Shown here: in pieces, positions 19,451-28,245 of the stretch
Position numbering within the stretch: the stretch's first letter is position 1
Layout: every line of letters begins with the position of its first letter
NCBI RefSeq assembly: GCF_009796825.1
Contig: NZ_CP047030.1
Coordinates: 2,336,001 to 2,400,000, forward strand
Origin: Algibacter sp. L3A6
GTDB lineage: Bacteria; Bacteroidota; Bacteroidia; Flavobacteriales; Flavobacteriaceae
Length of the DNA stretch: 64,000 nt
Direction: 5' to 3'
Translations under genes and position numbers: made by a program
Notes under the pieces: generated by a model
Databases searched by the model: none
What the model was told of the DNA's origin: nothing
The model's input: the letters and a program-made list of their open reading frames with translations, nothing else

Positions 19451-20709
19451 TGAAAAAAACTTTACTTTTTATTTTATTAATAACCTTTGCTCATGGTGTG
19501 GCTCAAAACCATATGGTGGCCGATTTAAAAATTCAGGGGAATAATAAATTAAAAACATCTTTCATTAAAAGTTTAGCGTCTATAAAAGGTGGTAGCATTT
19601 TAGATTCAACCATTATAGAGCAAGATATTAAACGATTAAAGCGTTTGCCGTCGGTTGCTCATGCGTATTATCAAGTTTTTTTGTCAGATGATGGTGCTTA
19701 CAATGTGTTTTATGGCATTGAAGAAAACTTTACCCTTATTCCTTCACTTAATATTTACACTACCGATAACGATGAGTTTGCCTACCGCGTAGGTTTGGCA
19801 GAATTTAATGCTTTGGGCAGAAATATTGCCGTTGGTGGTTTTTATCAAAAAGATGTTTTTAATAGTTATGCTTTAAACTTTAGAGCGCCTTATTTGTTTT
19901 CTAAACGGTTTGGCTTGGCTTTTAACCTGCAAAGTTTAACGACTTTAGAACCTGTGTTTTTCAATAATACATCGGCTAATTATAGGTATAATAATAAGTC
20001 TGTAGAAATCTCTGGTTTGTATGAGTTTAACTTTAGTAATAAGCTCGAAATTGGATTAAATCGTTTTGAGGAAGATTACCAATACCAAAATGGTGAAACT
20101 AGCGAAAATGTGCCGCTAGAACTCAATATACCTAAGTGGCTTATAAAGGGGATTTACGATTATAATACGTTAGATTATTTTTATCAATACATTTCCGGAT
20201 TCCGAAGTCAGTTTAATTTTCAGTTTGTAACCTCTAATCAAGATGGAGTTGATGATTTCTATATAGGCTGGAACGATTTTTTTATTTTCAAACGCGTTGG
20301 CGAAAAAGGGAATTGGGCAAATAGAGTTCGGTTGGGTTTAGCATCTAACAACGATACGCCTTTTGCACCGTTTTCTGTAGATAACAATGTTAATATACGT
20401 GGCGTAGGGAATACCATAGATAGAGGCACCGGAGTTATTGTTGTGAATACCGAATATCGCCACACACTTTTCGAGAAAGATTGGTTTGTTCTACAGGGTA
20501 ATGCCTTTATAGATGCTGGTTCTTGGCGAAATCCCGGAGGCGAACTATCCGATTTTAGTAGAAGTGAAAACATGAAACTTTACCCAGGTATTGGGTTGCG
20601 GTTTTTTCATAAGAAGATCTATAATGCTGTTTTTAGAATAGATTACGGCTATGGTGTTTCTAAAAACGCCACACAAGGTTTAGTATTTGGTATTGGTCAG
20701 TACTTTTAA
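19450..20709 (+). CDS. BamA/TamA-like outer membrane protein
   Basis: A signal peptide ends near HGVAQ. One POTRA-like segment (DLKIQGNNKLKTSF, about residues 22-90) precedes a 16-strand-type barrel with the surface-antigen-like stretches VDNNVNIRGVGN and the C-terminal GIGQYF. At 419 residues it has room for only one POTRA domain, so it is not BamA itself. The frame opens at 19408, but the ATG at 19450 begins the signal peptide and overlaps the previous stop. The role may be export or insertion of a specific partner. Confidence 0.72.
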   Translation: MKKTLLFILLITFAHGVAQNHMVADLKIQGNNKLKTSFIKSLASIKGGSILDSTIIEQDIKRLKRLPSVAHAYYQVFLSDDGAYNVFYGIEENFTLIPSLNIYTTDNDEFAYRVGLAEFNALGRNIAVGGFYQKDVFNSYALNFRAPYLFSKRFGLAFNLQSLTTLEPVFFNNTSANYRYNNKSVEISGLYEFNFSNKLEIGLNRFEEDYQYQNGETSENVPLELNIPKWLIKGIYDYNTLDYFYQYISGFRSQFNFQFVTSNQDGVDDFYIGWNDFFIFKRVGEKGNWANRVRLGLASNNDTPFAPFSVDNNVNIRGVGNTIDRGTGVIVVNTEYRHTLFEKDWFVLQGNAFIDAGSWRNPGGELSDFSRSENMKLYPGIGLRFFHKKIYNAVFRIDYGYGVSKNATQGLVFGIGQYF

Positions 20710-20857
20710 TTTATTGATACTTTACCGTTATTTTTTTAATTGCTGAAGTTGTTTTACGTAAAAAAAAACTTATTTTTATTCGGAAGAAAATTCTTTCGGT
20801 ATAGAGAGGTGGGATATTTCTATGAATCATATACCTTAGTTGTAGCACATTTGAGCA

Positions 20858-21265
20858 ATGAAAAGAATAATTCTGATTCTGATTTTAATAATTTTCACTT
20901 CCTGTGACCCAGGAGTTGTGAATAAATATGTTGTCGAAAACAAAACTGAATCTGAATTAAAAATTGAGTCGATATTGGAATACGGAAATAGGAATTTTAC
21001 CGAACAAGATTCTGTGAAAATTATCAAACTAAAACCTAAAACGGAATCAATAATTACGGAATATGGCGAAATTGGAAATGCTCACGATAAAGGGATCAAT
21101 TTTCTTAATGGAATCGATACTATAATTATAAAAATGGATAATCGGACTTTAATCAAGAACATAAATGACCGAAAAAGTTGGGATTTTAAAGTGCTGAATA
21201 GCGGACTTTTTTCAATGGATAAAGTGGAATATAAGCTAATATTAACCGAAACTGATTTTGAATAA
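20858..21265 (+). CDS. Small hypothetical lipoprotein (first cassette-like module)
   Basis: A lipoprotein signal peptide ends in FTSC (C17), followed by 118 residues rich in Lys, Glu and Ile with no known domain. The gene is separated from the upstream operon by a 148-base AT-rich spacer. Its wording uses more CGG, CTG and GGA codons than the neighbours. It is followed by a structured spacer of the kind that also follows the next two genes. Function unknown. Confidence 0.6.
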   Translation: MKRIILILILIIFTSCDPGVVNKYVVENKTESELKIESILEYGNRNFTEQDSVKIIKLKPKTESIITEYGEIGNAHDKGINFLNGIDTIIIKMDNRTLIKNINDRKSWDFKVLNSGLFSMDKVEYKLILTETDFE

Positions 21266-21277
21266 AAAACGTGCTAC

Positions 21278-21405
21278 AACAATGTATAACCGCAATTACG
21301 GCGGATTCGACTACGTCCGAATCCACTCGGAATTGCTAACGCCAGTTATTAACCGAAAATTAACACATATAAACCCGTAACTGACGGTTATACGTAACCG
21401 TTACC
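21278..21405 (+). repeat. Structured spacer A (cassette-end-like element)
   Basis: It begins with AACAATGTATAAC and contains nested inverted repeats: GCAATT with AATTGC, GGATTCG with CGAATCC, and ACGGTTA with TAACCGT. It ends in TAACCGTTACC. The same kind of left edge (ACAnTnTATAA) and right edge (AACGTTA or AACCGTT) occurs in two further spacers downstream. Confidence 0.55.
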
Positions 21406-21427
21406 TGCAAGCTGAAAAACAGAACTT

Positions 21428-21832
21428 ATGAAAAAAATCGGAACATTAATTTTACTGTTAATTTCCTCAAATATATTTGGACAAAACCTCTCTGAATGTG
21501 GAATTGACAATAATCCGAAACTCACTCAAGTGGAGTCTGAATATCTGAACGCATATCTGAATGAAAAACTAAACGGATTTGACTTTAAGGACAAAAAAGT
21601 GATTTTCATAACTGGGAATAGCGGTAACCGAATTGGAACTAAAATGGAATATTTTGAGCACATAAAAAAGTGGGATGAGAAAAACTCTAAAGTAGCGACT
21701 GGTATTGATATTCTGACTAATGAGCAAAAATCGGAATCTGGCGGATACGATGTTATTGTAACTTATTGGGTCAAGGTTTTGACAGAAAAACGGAAAAATA
21801 AAATATTAATAGGAATAAAAGCCAACAGGTAA
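21428..21832 (+). CDS. Small hypothetical exported protein (second cassette-like module)
   Basis: A signal peptide ends near IFGQN and is followed by about 115 residues without a motif I recognise. There is a single cysteine near the new N-terminus. It lies between structured spacers A and B, in the same orientation as the genes on either side. Function unknown. Confidence 0.6.
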   Translation: MKKIGTLILLLISSNIFGQNLSECGIDNNPKLTQVESEYLNAYLNEKLNGFDFKDKKVIFITGNSGNRIGTKMEYFEHIKKWDEKNSKVATGIDILTNEQKSESGGYDVIVTYWVKVLTEKRKNKILIGIKANR

Positions 21833-21957
21833 CATTGTATAAAAACAATGCTTAGTTTAGTGCTTAATCAAAGGTTAGTGCGCTTTTTCTAGCTTTTGAT
21901 TTTCTGCGGAAAATCCTTGCATACAAGCTCATAACTATTCTTATAGATAACCGTTGT
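21832..21957 (+). repeat. Structured spacer B (cassette-end-like element)
   Basis: It starts at the stop codon of the preceding gene with ACATTGTATAAA. It carries the hairpin GATTTTC-TGCG-GAAAATC, shares GTGCTTAATCAAAGGT exactly with spacer C (21860-21875 and 22711-22726) and ends in ATAACCGTTGTG. Confidence 0.55.
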
Positions 21958-21985
21958 GTTTCATCTGAAAAACCGATAATAAATA

Positions 21986-22666
21986 ATGTCCTTCAGTAAC
22001 AGAAAATTCGATTTTTATATTCTCTTTGGAGACAATCCTAAAAGCGGATTCTTATGGACAAAGGAATTTTGGACTTCAAAAACGGAGCCTTTACTCAATC
22101 AGATACTAGATTTATCTGCTAATAAAATTGAAACTGGACTAAAAGTACTTGAATATGATTTCAAAAACACAACTGATAAATATCGAGGAGAACTTAAATT
22201 CGGACAATTAAAATGGGATAAAAAATCACATAACAAATGGATTTTAGAAAAAAATGACACCAAATTGTTTACGCATTTTGAATCTTGGACACCAAAATGG
22301 ACAATTTGCGAAAAAAATGATAAATCTCCAGATGTTTTTATTGCTATCTGGAATGAAAGACATTTAGGAGAAGATAGAAATTATCAATTTGATTATTTAA
22401 TAACCATAGCAATTGCTAAAGATTTGAATAAAGAAACTAAAAGCGTAATAAAGAAGGTTTCTAAATGCCTAAACGCAAAAAAAACTATTTTTTGCGAGAG
22501 AACTTGGGGGCGTGGGAAAATTGACAAAAATGAATGCTGGGAATTTAGAAAATGGATACAAGACATTTCTAGTAATGGTATTTATAAAAAAGACGGGAAA
22601 TTGAATATGCACGAAACTAAATTTGAAAATATTGAATTTGAGCCCTATTGGGAAATTATCGACTAA
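21986..22666 (+). CDS. Hypothetical cytoplasmic protein (third cassette-like module)
   Basis: This 226-residue protein has no signal peptide or membrane segment, and is rich in Lys, Trp and Glu. I recognise no domain. Its lysine-rich composition and low GC resemble accessory genes of Bacteroidota. It is flanked by structured spacers B and C. The start at 21986 is the first ATG after the spacer. Confidence 0.55.
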   Translation: MSFSNRKFDFYILFGDNPKSGFLWTKEFWTSKTEPLLNQILDLSANKIETGLKVLEYDFKNTTDKYRGELKFGQLKWDKKSHNKWILEKNDTKLFTHFESWTPKWTICEKNDKSPDVFIAIWNERHLGEDRNYQFDYLITIAIAKDLNKETKSVIKKVSKCLNAKKTIFCERTWGRGKIDKNECWEFRKWIQDISSNGIYKKDGKLNMHETKFENIEFEPYWEIID

Positions 22667-22680
22667 AAAAAGCCGAACAT

Positions 22681-22753
22681 GCAACACTTTATAAAAATAA
22701 TTGTGGTTTTGTGCTTAATCAAAGGTCGTTGTTATTTTGTTACGTAAACGTTA
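22681..22753 (+). repeat. Structured spacer C (cassette-end-like element)
   Basis: It begins GCAACACTTTATAAAA, contains the 16-base sequence GTGCTTAATCAAAGGT shared with spacer B and ends TACGTAAACGTTATT. It is shorter than spacers A and B but has the same edges. Confidence 0.5.
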
Positions 22754-22785
22754 TTATACTTTAAACTTTTTAATACTCTCGAAAA

Positions 22786-22971
22786 ATGATAAAAAGAAAT
22801 TTAGCTTCAATATTTGTAATAGCCTCTTGCGTTTTGGGTATATTAAATATTGATTTTTCAAACATTTCGGACCCCAACGAATATTGGCTTTTGATTTTTT
22901 CATCGCTAATTATTCTAACATCTATAATATTCACTTTAAATACGGAATCAAAATTTAACAAAAACAAATAA
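22786..22971 (+). CDS. Small membrane protein of unknown function
   Basis: The 61 residues form two predicted membrane helices (about 5-22 and 33-52) joined by an acidic loop. The next small membrane-protein gene starts 2 bases after its stop, so the two may be one unit. I do not recognise a family. Confidence 0.5.
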   Translation: MIKRNLASIFVIASCVLGILNIDFSNISDPNEYWLLIFSSLIILTSIIFTLNTESKFNKNK

Positions 22972-22973
22972 AT

Positions 22974-23162
22974 ATGAATTATATAAAAACAGGATTAATC
23001 ATTTCGACAATTATTATTTTTCTTTCTATAGTGTTTTTAGAGTATGATGTGCTAGGTGTTAATACCATTAAAGATGTTTTGGTAATTCCTGCATTCATTA
23101 TTAATATAGCTTTGATCTTTAAGGTTTTTAAGAAGAATAAACAAAATAGTGATGTTGTGTAG
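22974..23162 (+). CDS. Small membrane protein of unknown function
   Basis: The 62 residues contain two predicted membrane helices (about 6-24 and 35-52) and a lysine-rich C-terminal tail. It follows the previous small membrane-protein gene by 2 bases. The fold (two helices, short loop, basic tail) is shared with it, although the sequences are not clearly similar. Confidence 0.5.
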   Translation: MNYIKTGLIISTIIIFLSIVFLEYDVLGVNTIKDVLVIPAFIINIALIFKVFKKNKQNSDVV

Positions 23163-23232
23163 GCTAATTAAATAAACATACAAACGCAACCTTTTTATCA
23201 AAACTTCATCTACAAAGCAAAATCTACTTCCG

Positions 23233-23520
23233 ATGAAAAACTTCCATTTACTTTTAGTATGCGTTACATTAATTTTCCAAAGCTGTAAAAGCGATGATTG
23301 TGGAGATTGCTTTACTCCTCCTCATAGTTTTATTTTCGAAATTGTAGACAAAGCGAGTGGCGAAAACGTATTTACCAATGGAACCTATGAGTCTGTTGAT
23401 ATCGAAATAACAGACCGTTTGAATGATAATGAAGGTATTGAGTAGTTTATGTTTATTTCAGAAGATAATATAAATCGAATTCAAATTGGTTCAATAGGTT
23501 GGGATACAGGAATTTTATAA
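23233..23520 (+). pseudogene. Lipoprotein gene interrupted by an in-frame TAG, truncated
   Basis: The first part (to 23445) encodes a lipoprotein with FQSC and a CGDC pair, ending ITDRLNDNEGIE. An in-frame TAG at 23443-23445 is followed in the same frame by 24 more codons (FMFISEDNIN, then IQIGSIGWDTGIL) before TAA at 23518. The continuation reads like the middle of a longer flavobacterial lipoprotein of this type, from memory. This suggests a gene broken by a nonsense change and also lacking its C-terminal part. A functional 70-residue lipoprotein is a weaker alternative. Confidence 0.6.
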
Positions 23521-23542
23521 AAATAGTATCTTGGGTAAATTT

Positions 23543-24136
23543 ATGGAACGATATATAATTATAATAAGCCTGATTAGTTGCAATTTTGTGAGTGCTCAAT
23601 TCTTCGATAATAAAGCCTTTTATTCCTCTGGTGAATTAAATTTTGGAAATTACATTGGTGTTGATTTAAATTTAAATTATGTTTATAAAGAAAAGTATTC
23701 ATTTATAATTGGATATACGGGTAACATTCGCAAGCCTAAATCACAGCCCAGTGATTATACTTCGGGATTAGCCGGAGTGTTTTCTTTTGGTTTGGCTAAT
23801 CCTCATGACCAGATGGAGAACTATAAAATAGGTGTTGGGAAAATCTATAAGCTCAATGAAAGCGGTACCATTAGGGTTAATATGTCTGTTGGAGTAGGTT
23901 ACACTACAATAAGAGAACCTGAGAATTGGCAAACAAAATCTGATACTTTTTTTGTAGAGAATTATACATGGAGCTATAAAGCTCAAAATACATTGAGTTT
24001 AATTCTTAATCCTAAATTAGAATTTCCGTTTACGAAGTTTTATGGGTTAACAATTTCTCCTATGGTGCAAATAAATAAAGACCGTACATATTTTGGAATA
24101 GGAGTAGGACAAATGATTGGGTTGTTAAGACCTTGA
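23543..24136 (+). CDS. Outer membrane beta-barrel protein of unknown function
   Basis: A signal peptide ending near FVSAQ is followed by short amphipathic strands typical of a small 8-strand barrel; the C-terminus is GQMIGLLRP rather than the usual aromatic end. The frame is open from a TTG at 23531, but the ATG at 23543 starts the signal peptide (197 residues). It closes the accessory patch. Confidence 0.6.
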   Translation: MERYIIIISLISCNFVSAQFFDNKAFYSSGELNFGNYIGVDLNLNYVYKEKYSFIIGYTGNIRKPKSQPSDYTSGLAGVFSFGLANPHDQMENYKIGVGKIYKLNESGTIRVNMSVGVGYTTIREPENWQTKSDTFFVENYTWSYKAQNTLSLILNPKLEFPFTKFYGLTISPMVQINKDRTYFGIGVGQMIGLLRP

Positions 24137-24304
24137 AAAAATAATGGAGTAAAAGTTGAGATGTTCTAGTTTTCTCCACGCCAATAAAAACACTCTTCCT
24201 CAATACACAACACATTAATTTTACCCCAAAATGATGCAAAATTAACAGATAAATAAGCATACAAATACATCAATTTCAGTGTTTTAAAAAACGGATGATG
24301 ACTA

Positions 24305-24312
24305 TACCTTTG
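24305..24312 (+). promoter_or_regulatory. Putative -7 promoter box of the 50-residue ORF
   Basis: TACCTTTG matches TAnnTTTG exactly and lies 42 bases before the ATG of the small ORF at 24355. No clear -33 TTTG is visible upstream. Confidence 0.5.
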
Positions 24313-24354
24313 TAGTGTAAAATATTCCAAAAAACAAGTCCAAATCTTAAAATT

Positions 24355-24507
24355 ATGTTTATATCTCAAGCTTACCACTGTTATCAAGTACTACACGAAG
24401 AAAAGAGTTCAATTTCAAAAACGAGTAAACAAGCAAATACCGATGTTAGTTTTTCTCAAAAATTAAAACAAGTGTTTAGTGTTAATAAGCGTGTATTTCA
24501 ATCGTAA
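24355..24507 (+). CDS. Small ORF, 50 residues, free-standing
   Basis: The ATG at 24355 opens a 50-residue frame, MFISQAYHCYQVLHEEKSS at the start and FSVNKRVFQS at the end, with no signal peptide or membrane helix. A -7 promoter box lies 42 bases upstream and a strong terminator starts 20 bases after the stop, so a short monocistronic transcript is likely. The peptide is basic and helix-prone. I do not know the family. Confidence 0.5.
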   Translation: MFISQAYHCYQVLHEEKSSISKTSKQANTDVSFSQKLKQVFSVNKRVFQS

Positions 24508-24527
24508 TAAATAGTATAATATATATA

Positions 24528-24580
24528 ATGCCCAAATTAGACTGTATGTGTAAAATACAGTTTAATTTGGGCATTTTTTT
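24528..24580 (+). terminator. Strong rho-independent terminator
   Basis: A long stem (AATGCCCAAATTA with TAATTTGGGCATT, extended by ACTGTAT with ATACAGT) closes on a short loop and is followed by seven T on the plus strand. The T run is on the plus side, so it terminates the small ORF transcript rather than the convergent pyruvate carboxylase gene. Confidence 0.85.
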
Positions 24581-24597
24581 ATTAAATAATGTTGTGT

Positions 24598-27500
24598 TTA
24601 TTCTAGAACAACAACAAGATCTTCTGAGTTTACCATAAAACCAGTTCTTAAAACAATTTTCTTAACGGTAGCATCGGTATTTGCTGTAATTGTTGTTTCC
24701 ATTTTCATGGCTTCAATAATAAATAACGGCTGATTTTTACTTACTTTTTCGCCTTTTTTAACCAAAATAGTAGAAAGCATACCTTGTAATGGCGCTCCAA
24801 TTTCGTTATCATCGCTTTTGTCGGCTTTCAAGTTTTCAACTTTATCAACTTTGATAGCGGTGTCTTTTATTTCAACACTTCGGCCTTGACCATTCACTTT
24901 AAAATAAACGGTTACAATACCATCTTCATTAGCTTTTCCTATGGAGTCTAAAGTAATAAGTAGCGTTTTTCCTTTATCGAGCTCAACAATGGTTTCTTCA
25001 CCAATTTCCATTCCGTAGAAAAAATTCTTGGTAGGCAAATTCATGAGATTATCGTATTTTAAATGCTTATTGAAAGCATCTGTGAAAACCTTAGGGTAGA
25101 GTTGATAAGATAGAAAATCGGTATAATCTATAGTTCTGCTTAAGTCGTGTTCAAATATTTTTTTGAAATCCTTGTATTCCTGATCTAGATCTAATGGCGG
25201 AATATGCGCATTTGGTCTGTCGGTATAAGGTTTTTGGTCTTTTAAAATTAATTTTTGCAACGCTTCCGGGAAACCGCCAACAGGTTGGCCAAGTTCACCT
25301 TTAAATAAATCTACAACCGATTGTGGAAACGAAATACTATCGCCGCGTTCAATAACATCTTGTATTGTTAAATTGTTGCTCACTAAGTATTGTGCCATAT
25401 CTCCAACTACTTTGGAACTTGGTGTTACTTTTACAATATCGCCGAAAAGGGTGTTTACTTCGCCGTACATTTTAGTAATTTCATGAAAACGACTTTCTAA
25501 ACCTAATGCTTGTGCTTGTGGTTTTAAGTTTGAATATTGCCCGCCAGGAATTTCATGTTTAAAGACTTCGCCAGATCCGGCTTTTAAACCCGATTCAAAC
25601 GGGTAGTAATAGTCTCTTACGGTTTCCCAATAGTTAGAATATTCATTTAAAGAATCAATATTTATACTGCTGGCTCTATCTTGAAACTTCATCATCTCTA
25701 CTACAGAGTTAAAGTTTGGCTGAGATGTTAATCCGGATAAACCACCAAGTGCCACATCTACAACATCTACACCAGCTTCAATAGCTTTTAAATAAGTAGC
25801 AGACTGTATTGATGAGGTGTCATGTGTATGTAAATGGATCGGGATTTTAAGTTCAGATTTTAATGCTGAAATTAATTCGTAGGCTGCATAAGGTTTTAGT
25901 AAACCAGCCATATCTTTCACACCTAAAATATGAGCGCCTGCATTTTCAATTTCTTTGGCAAGATTAACGTAATATTTTAAGTTGTATTTTGTGTTTTCTG
26001 GATTTAAAATATCATTGGTGTAGCAAATAGAACCTTCGGCTAAACCGTTTGTTCTAGTACGTACGTGCTCGATACATGGGCCAAGAGATTTCATCCAGTT
26101 AAGTGAATCGAAAATTCTAAAAACATCCACACCATTTTCCCACGCTTGTTCTACAAATTCACCAATTAAATTATCGGAATATGCTTTGTAGCCCACACCA
26201 TTAGATCCGCGAATAAGCATTTGTAGTAAAAGGTTTGGCATCGCTTTGCGTAGCATGCGTAAACGTTCCCATGGGTTTTCTTGTAAAAAACGTAAGCAAA
26301 CATCAAAGGTGGCACCACCCCAAACTTCCATACTGAAAATATCTGGATGATTTTTGGCATAACCTTCGGCAACCTTTAGCATGTCGTAAGTTCGCATACG
26401 TGTAGCTAATAAACTTTGGTGTGCATCGCGCATTGTAGTATCGGTAAAATGAACTTTTTTTTCATTCATTAACCATTGAGAAAATTTTTCGGGACCGAGT
26501 TTTGAAAGTAAATCTTTTGTGCCTTCAGGAAAACGAGCATCGGGATCAAATTTTGGAACTTTTGGTTTTATAAACGTTTTAGAATGATCTACTTTTTTAA
26601 CATCAGGATTTCCGTTTACAATAACATCACCTAAATAAGTAATGAGTTTTGTAGCTCTATTTCTAGGTGCTTTAAATATGAATAAATCCGGATTGGCTTT
26701 AATAAAGTTAACGGTAACTTTACCTTGTCTAAAAGTATCATGTTTTAAAATATTGTCTAGAAAAGGCATATTGGTTTTTACACCACGAATTCTAAACTCT
26801 GCCAAGGCTCTACGTATTTTTCTACTCGCACCATCTAACGTTCTACTATTCGCTGTTACTTTAACTAGCATAGAATCAAAAAATGGCGAAATAGTAGCAC
26901 CTTGATAAATACTACCGGCATCTAAGCGAATACCAAAACCTGAAGCACTCCTGTAGGCTGATACCGTGCCGTAATCGGGTTTAAAATCATTTTGCGGGTC
27001 TTCGGTTGTAATTCGGCATTGCAACGCGTAACCGTTTATTTGAATAGATTCTTGATTTGGTATTTTTATTTGCTCGTCGGCCAGTTTATAACCGCCAGCA
27101 ATAAATATTTGTGTTTTTATTAAATCGATGTTTGTAATAACCTCCGTAACGGTATGCTCAACTTGTACACGCGGGTTTACTTCAATAAAGTAAATAGAAT
27201 CATCATCGTCTACTAAAAACTCAACAGTACCAATGTTATTATAGTTTACGGCTTTACAAATTTTAATGGCATAGTTGTAAAGTGCTTGCTTGGTTTCATC
27301 TTTTAAACCGTAAGATGGAGCAAACTCGATTACCTTTTGGTAGCGTCTTTGTACTGAGCAATCGCGCTCAAATAAATGCACGGTATTGCCAAAGCTATCG
27401 GCAACAATTTGAATTTCGATATGCTTAGGGTTTTCTACAAATTTTTCAAGAAAAACGGTATCGTCTCCAAAAGCATTTAAGGCTTCGCGTTTACTTTCAT

Positions 27501-28050
27501 TAAAAGCACCTTTAAGTTCGTCTTCTTTTCTAATAACGCGCATACCACGACCACCGCCGCCAGAAGCCGCTTTTAGCATAACAGGATAACCAATTATTTT
27601 AGCTTCGGAAATTGCTACGTTAATATCTGTCAAAGGTTTTTCATTACTTTGAATAATAGGAATATTATTTTCAACAGCCACTGTTTTAGCCGTAATTTTA
27701 TCACCTAAAGCTTTTAAAACAGAAACTTTCGGGCCAATAAAAATAATGCCGTTATCTTCACAAGCTTGTGCGAAATCTGCGTTTTCAGATAAAAAACCAT
27801 ACCCCGGATGTATGGCATCGGCTCCATTTTTTGATGCTATTTTTATAATAGCATCAATATTTAAATATGGTTTTAAAGGTTCGTTGTCTTCTCCAATTTG
27901 GTAAGATTCGTCTGCCTTGTATCGGTGTAAAGAGTAGCGGTCTTCAAAAGTATAAATTCCTACTGTTTTTATGCTTATTTCCGTACAAGCTCTAAAAATT
28001 CTAATGGCAATTTCACCTCTATTGGCTACTAGTATTTTTTTTATTTTCAA
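24598..28050 (-). CDS. pyc: Pyruvate carboxylase
   Basis: This 1150-residue biotin enzyme carboxylates pyruvate to oxaloacetate using ATP and bicarbonate, refilling the TCA cycle. The domains are in the usual order: biotin carboxylase (about 1-450, with ATP-grasp AASGGGGRGMR and EVNPRVQVEHTVTE), carboxyltransferase (about 530-800, with DTTMRDAHQS and the metal-binding HLHTHDT), the allosteric domain and the biotinyl domain with EAMKMET, where K1116 is the biotinylated lysine. It is a single gene, divergent from the metallophosphatase gene. Confidence 0.97.
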   Translation of the reverse strand: MKIKKILVANRGEIAIRIFRACTEISIKTVGIYTFEDRYSLHRYKADESYQIGEDNEPLKPYLNIDAIIKIASKNGADAIHPGYGFLSENADFAQACEDNGIIFIGPKVSVLKALGDKITAKTVAVENNIPIIQSNEKPLTDINVAISEAKIIGYPVMLKAASGGGGRGMRVIRKEDELKGAFNESKREALNAFGDDTVFLEKFVENPKHIEIQIVADSFGNTVHLFERDCSVQRRYQKVIEFAPSYGLKDETKQALYNYAIKICKAVNYNNIGTVEFLVDDDDSIYFIEVNPRVQVEHTVTEVITNIDLIKTQIFIAGGYKLADEQIKIPNQESIQINGYALQCRITTEDPQNDFKPDYGTVSAYRSASGFGIRLDAGSIYQGATISPFFDSMLVKVTANSRTLDGASRKIRRALAEFRIRGVKTNMPFLDNILKHDTFRQGKVTVNFIKANPDLFIFKAPRNRATKLITYLGDVIVNGNPDVKKVDHSKTFIKPKVPKFDPDARFPEGTKDLLSKLGPEKFSQWLMNEKKVHFTDTTMRDAHQSLLATRMRTYDMLKVAEGYAKNHPDIFSMEVWGGATFDVCLRFLQENPWERLRMLRKAMPNLLLQMLIRGSNGVGYKAYSDNLIGEFVEQAWENGVDVFRIFDSLNWMKSLGPCIEHVRTRTNGLAEGSICYTNDILNPENTKYNLKYYVNLAKEIENAGAHILGVKDMAGLLKPYAAYELISALKSELKIPIHLHTHDTSSIQSATYLKAIEAGVDVVDVALGGLSGLTSQPNFNSVVEMMKFQDRASSINIDSLNEYSNYWETVRDYYYPFESGLKAGSGEVFKHEIPGGQYSNLKPQAQALGLESRFHEITKMYGEVNTLFGDIVKVTPSSKVVGDMAQYLVSNNLTIQDVIERGDSISFPQSVVDLFKGELGQPVGGFPEALQKLILKDQKPYTDRPNAHIPPLDLDQEYKDFKKIFEHDLSRTIDYTDFLSYQLYPKVFTDAFNKHLKYDNLMNLPTKNFFYGMEIGEETIVELDKGKTLLITLDSIGKANEDGIVTVYFKVNGQGRSVEIKDTAIKVDKVENLKADKSDDNEIGAPLQGMLSTILVKKGEKVSKNQPLFIIEAMKMETTITANTDATVKKIVLRTGFMVNSEDLVVVLE

Positions 28051-28220
28051 GGTTGTTTCGTGTTTAGTTTGTTTGGTATTAAATATAGCTAAATTATTTG
28101 TAATATATTTCTTTGATAAGTTTTATAATTAATACAAAAAAAGAGTTTTAGCTATTAAACCGTTAGATGATTTTTAATCTAAATTTAATCTTACAATTTT
28201 TTAAATAATTTATATTCCGT

Positions 28221-28228
28221 TAGCTTTG
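28221..28228 (+). promoter_or_regulatory. Putative -7 promoter box of the metallophosphatase gene
   Basis: TAGCTTTG fits TAnnTTTG exactly and lies 17 bases before the ATG at 28246, in the divergent spacer with pyc. The distance to the ATG leaves only a short leader, and no clear -33 box is present. Confidence 0.5.
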
Positions 28229-28245
28229 CTTAAAAAGGAAAATAC

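Noticed and set aside
21278..22753. Classical attC sites of a standard integron
   Set aside because: The edges do not match the strict attC core, and no integrase gene is in the window; I keep only the weaker cassette-like description.
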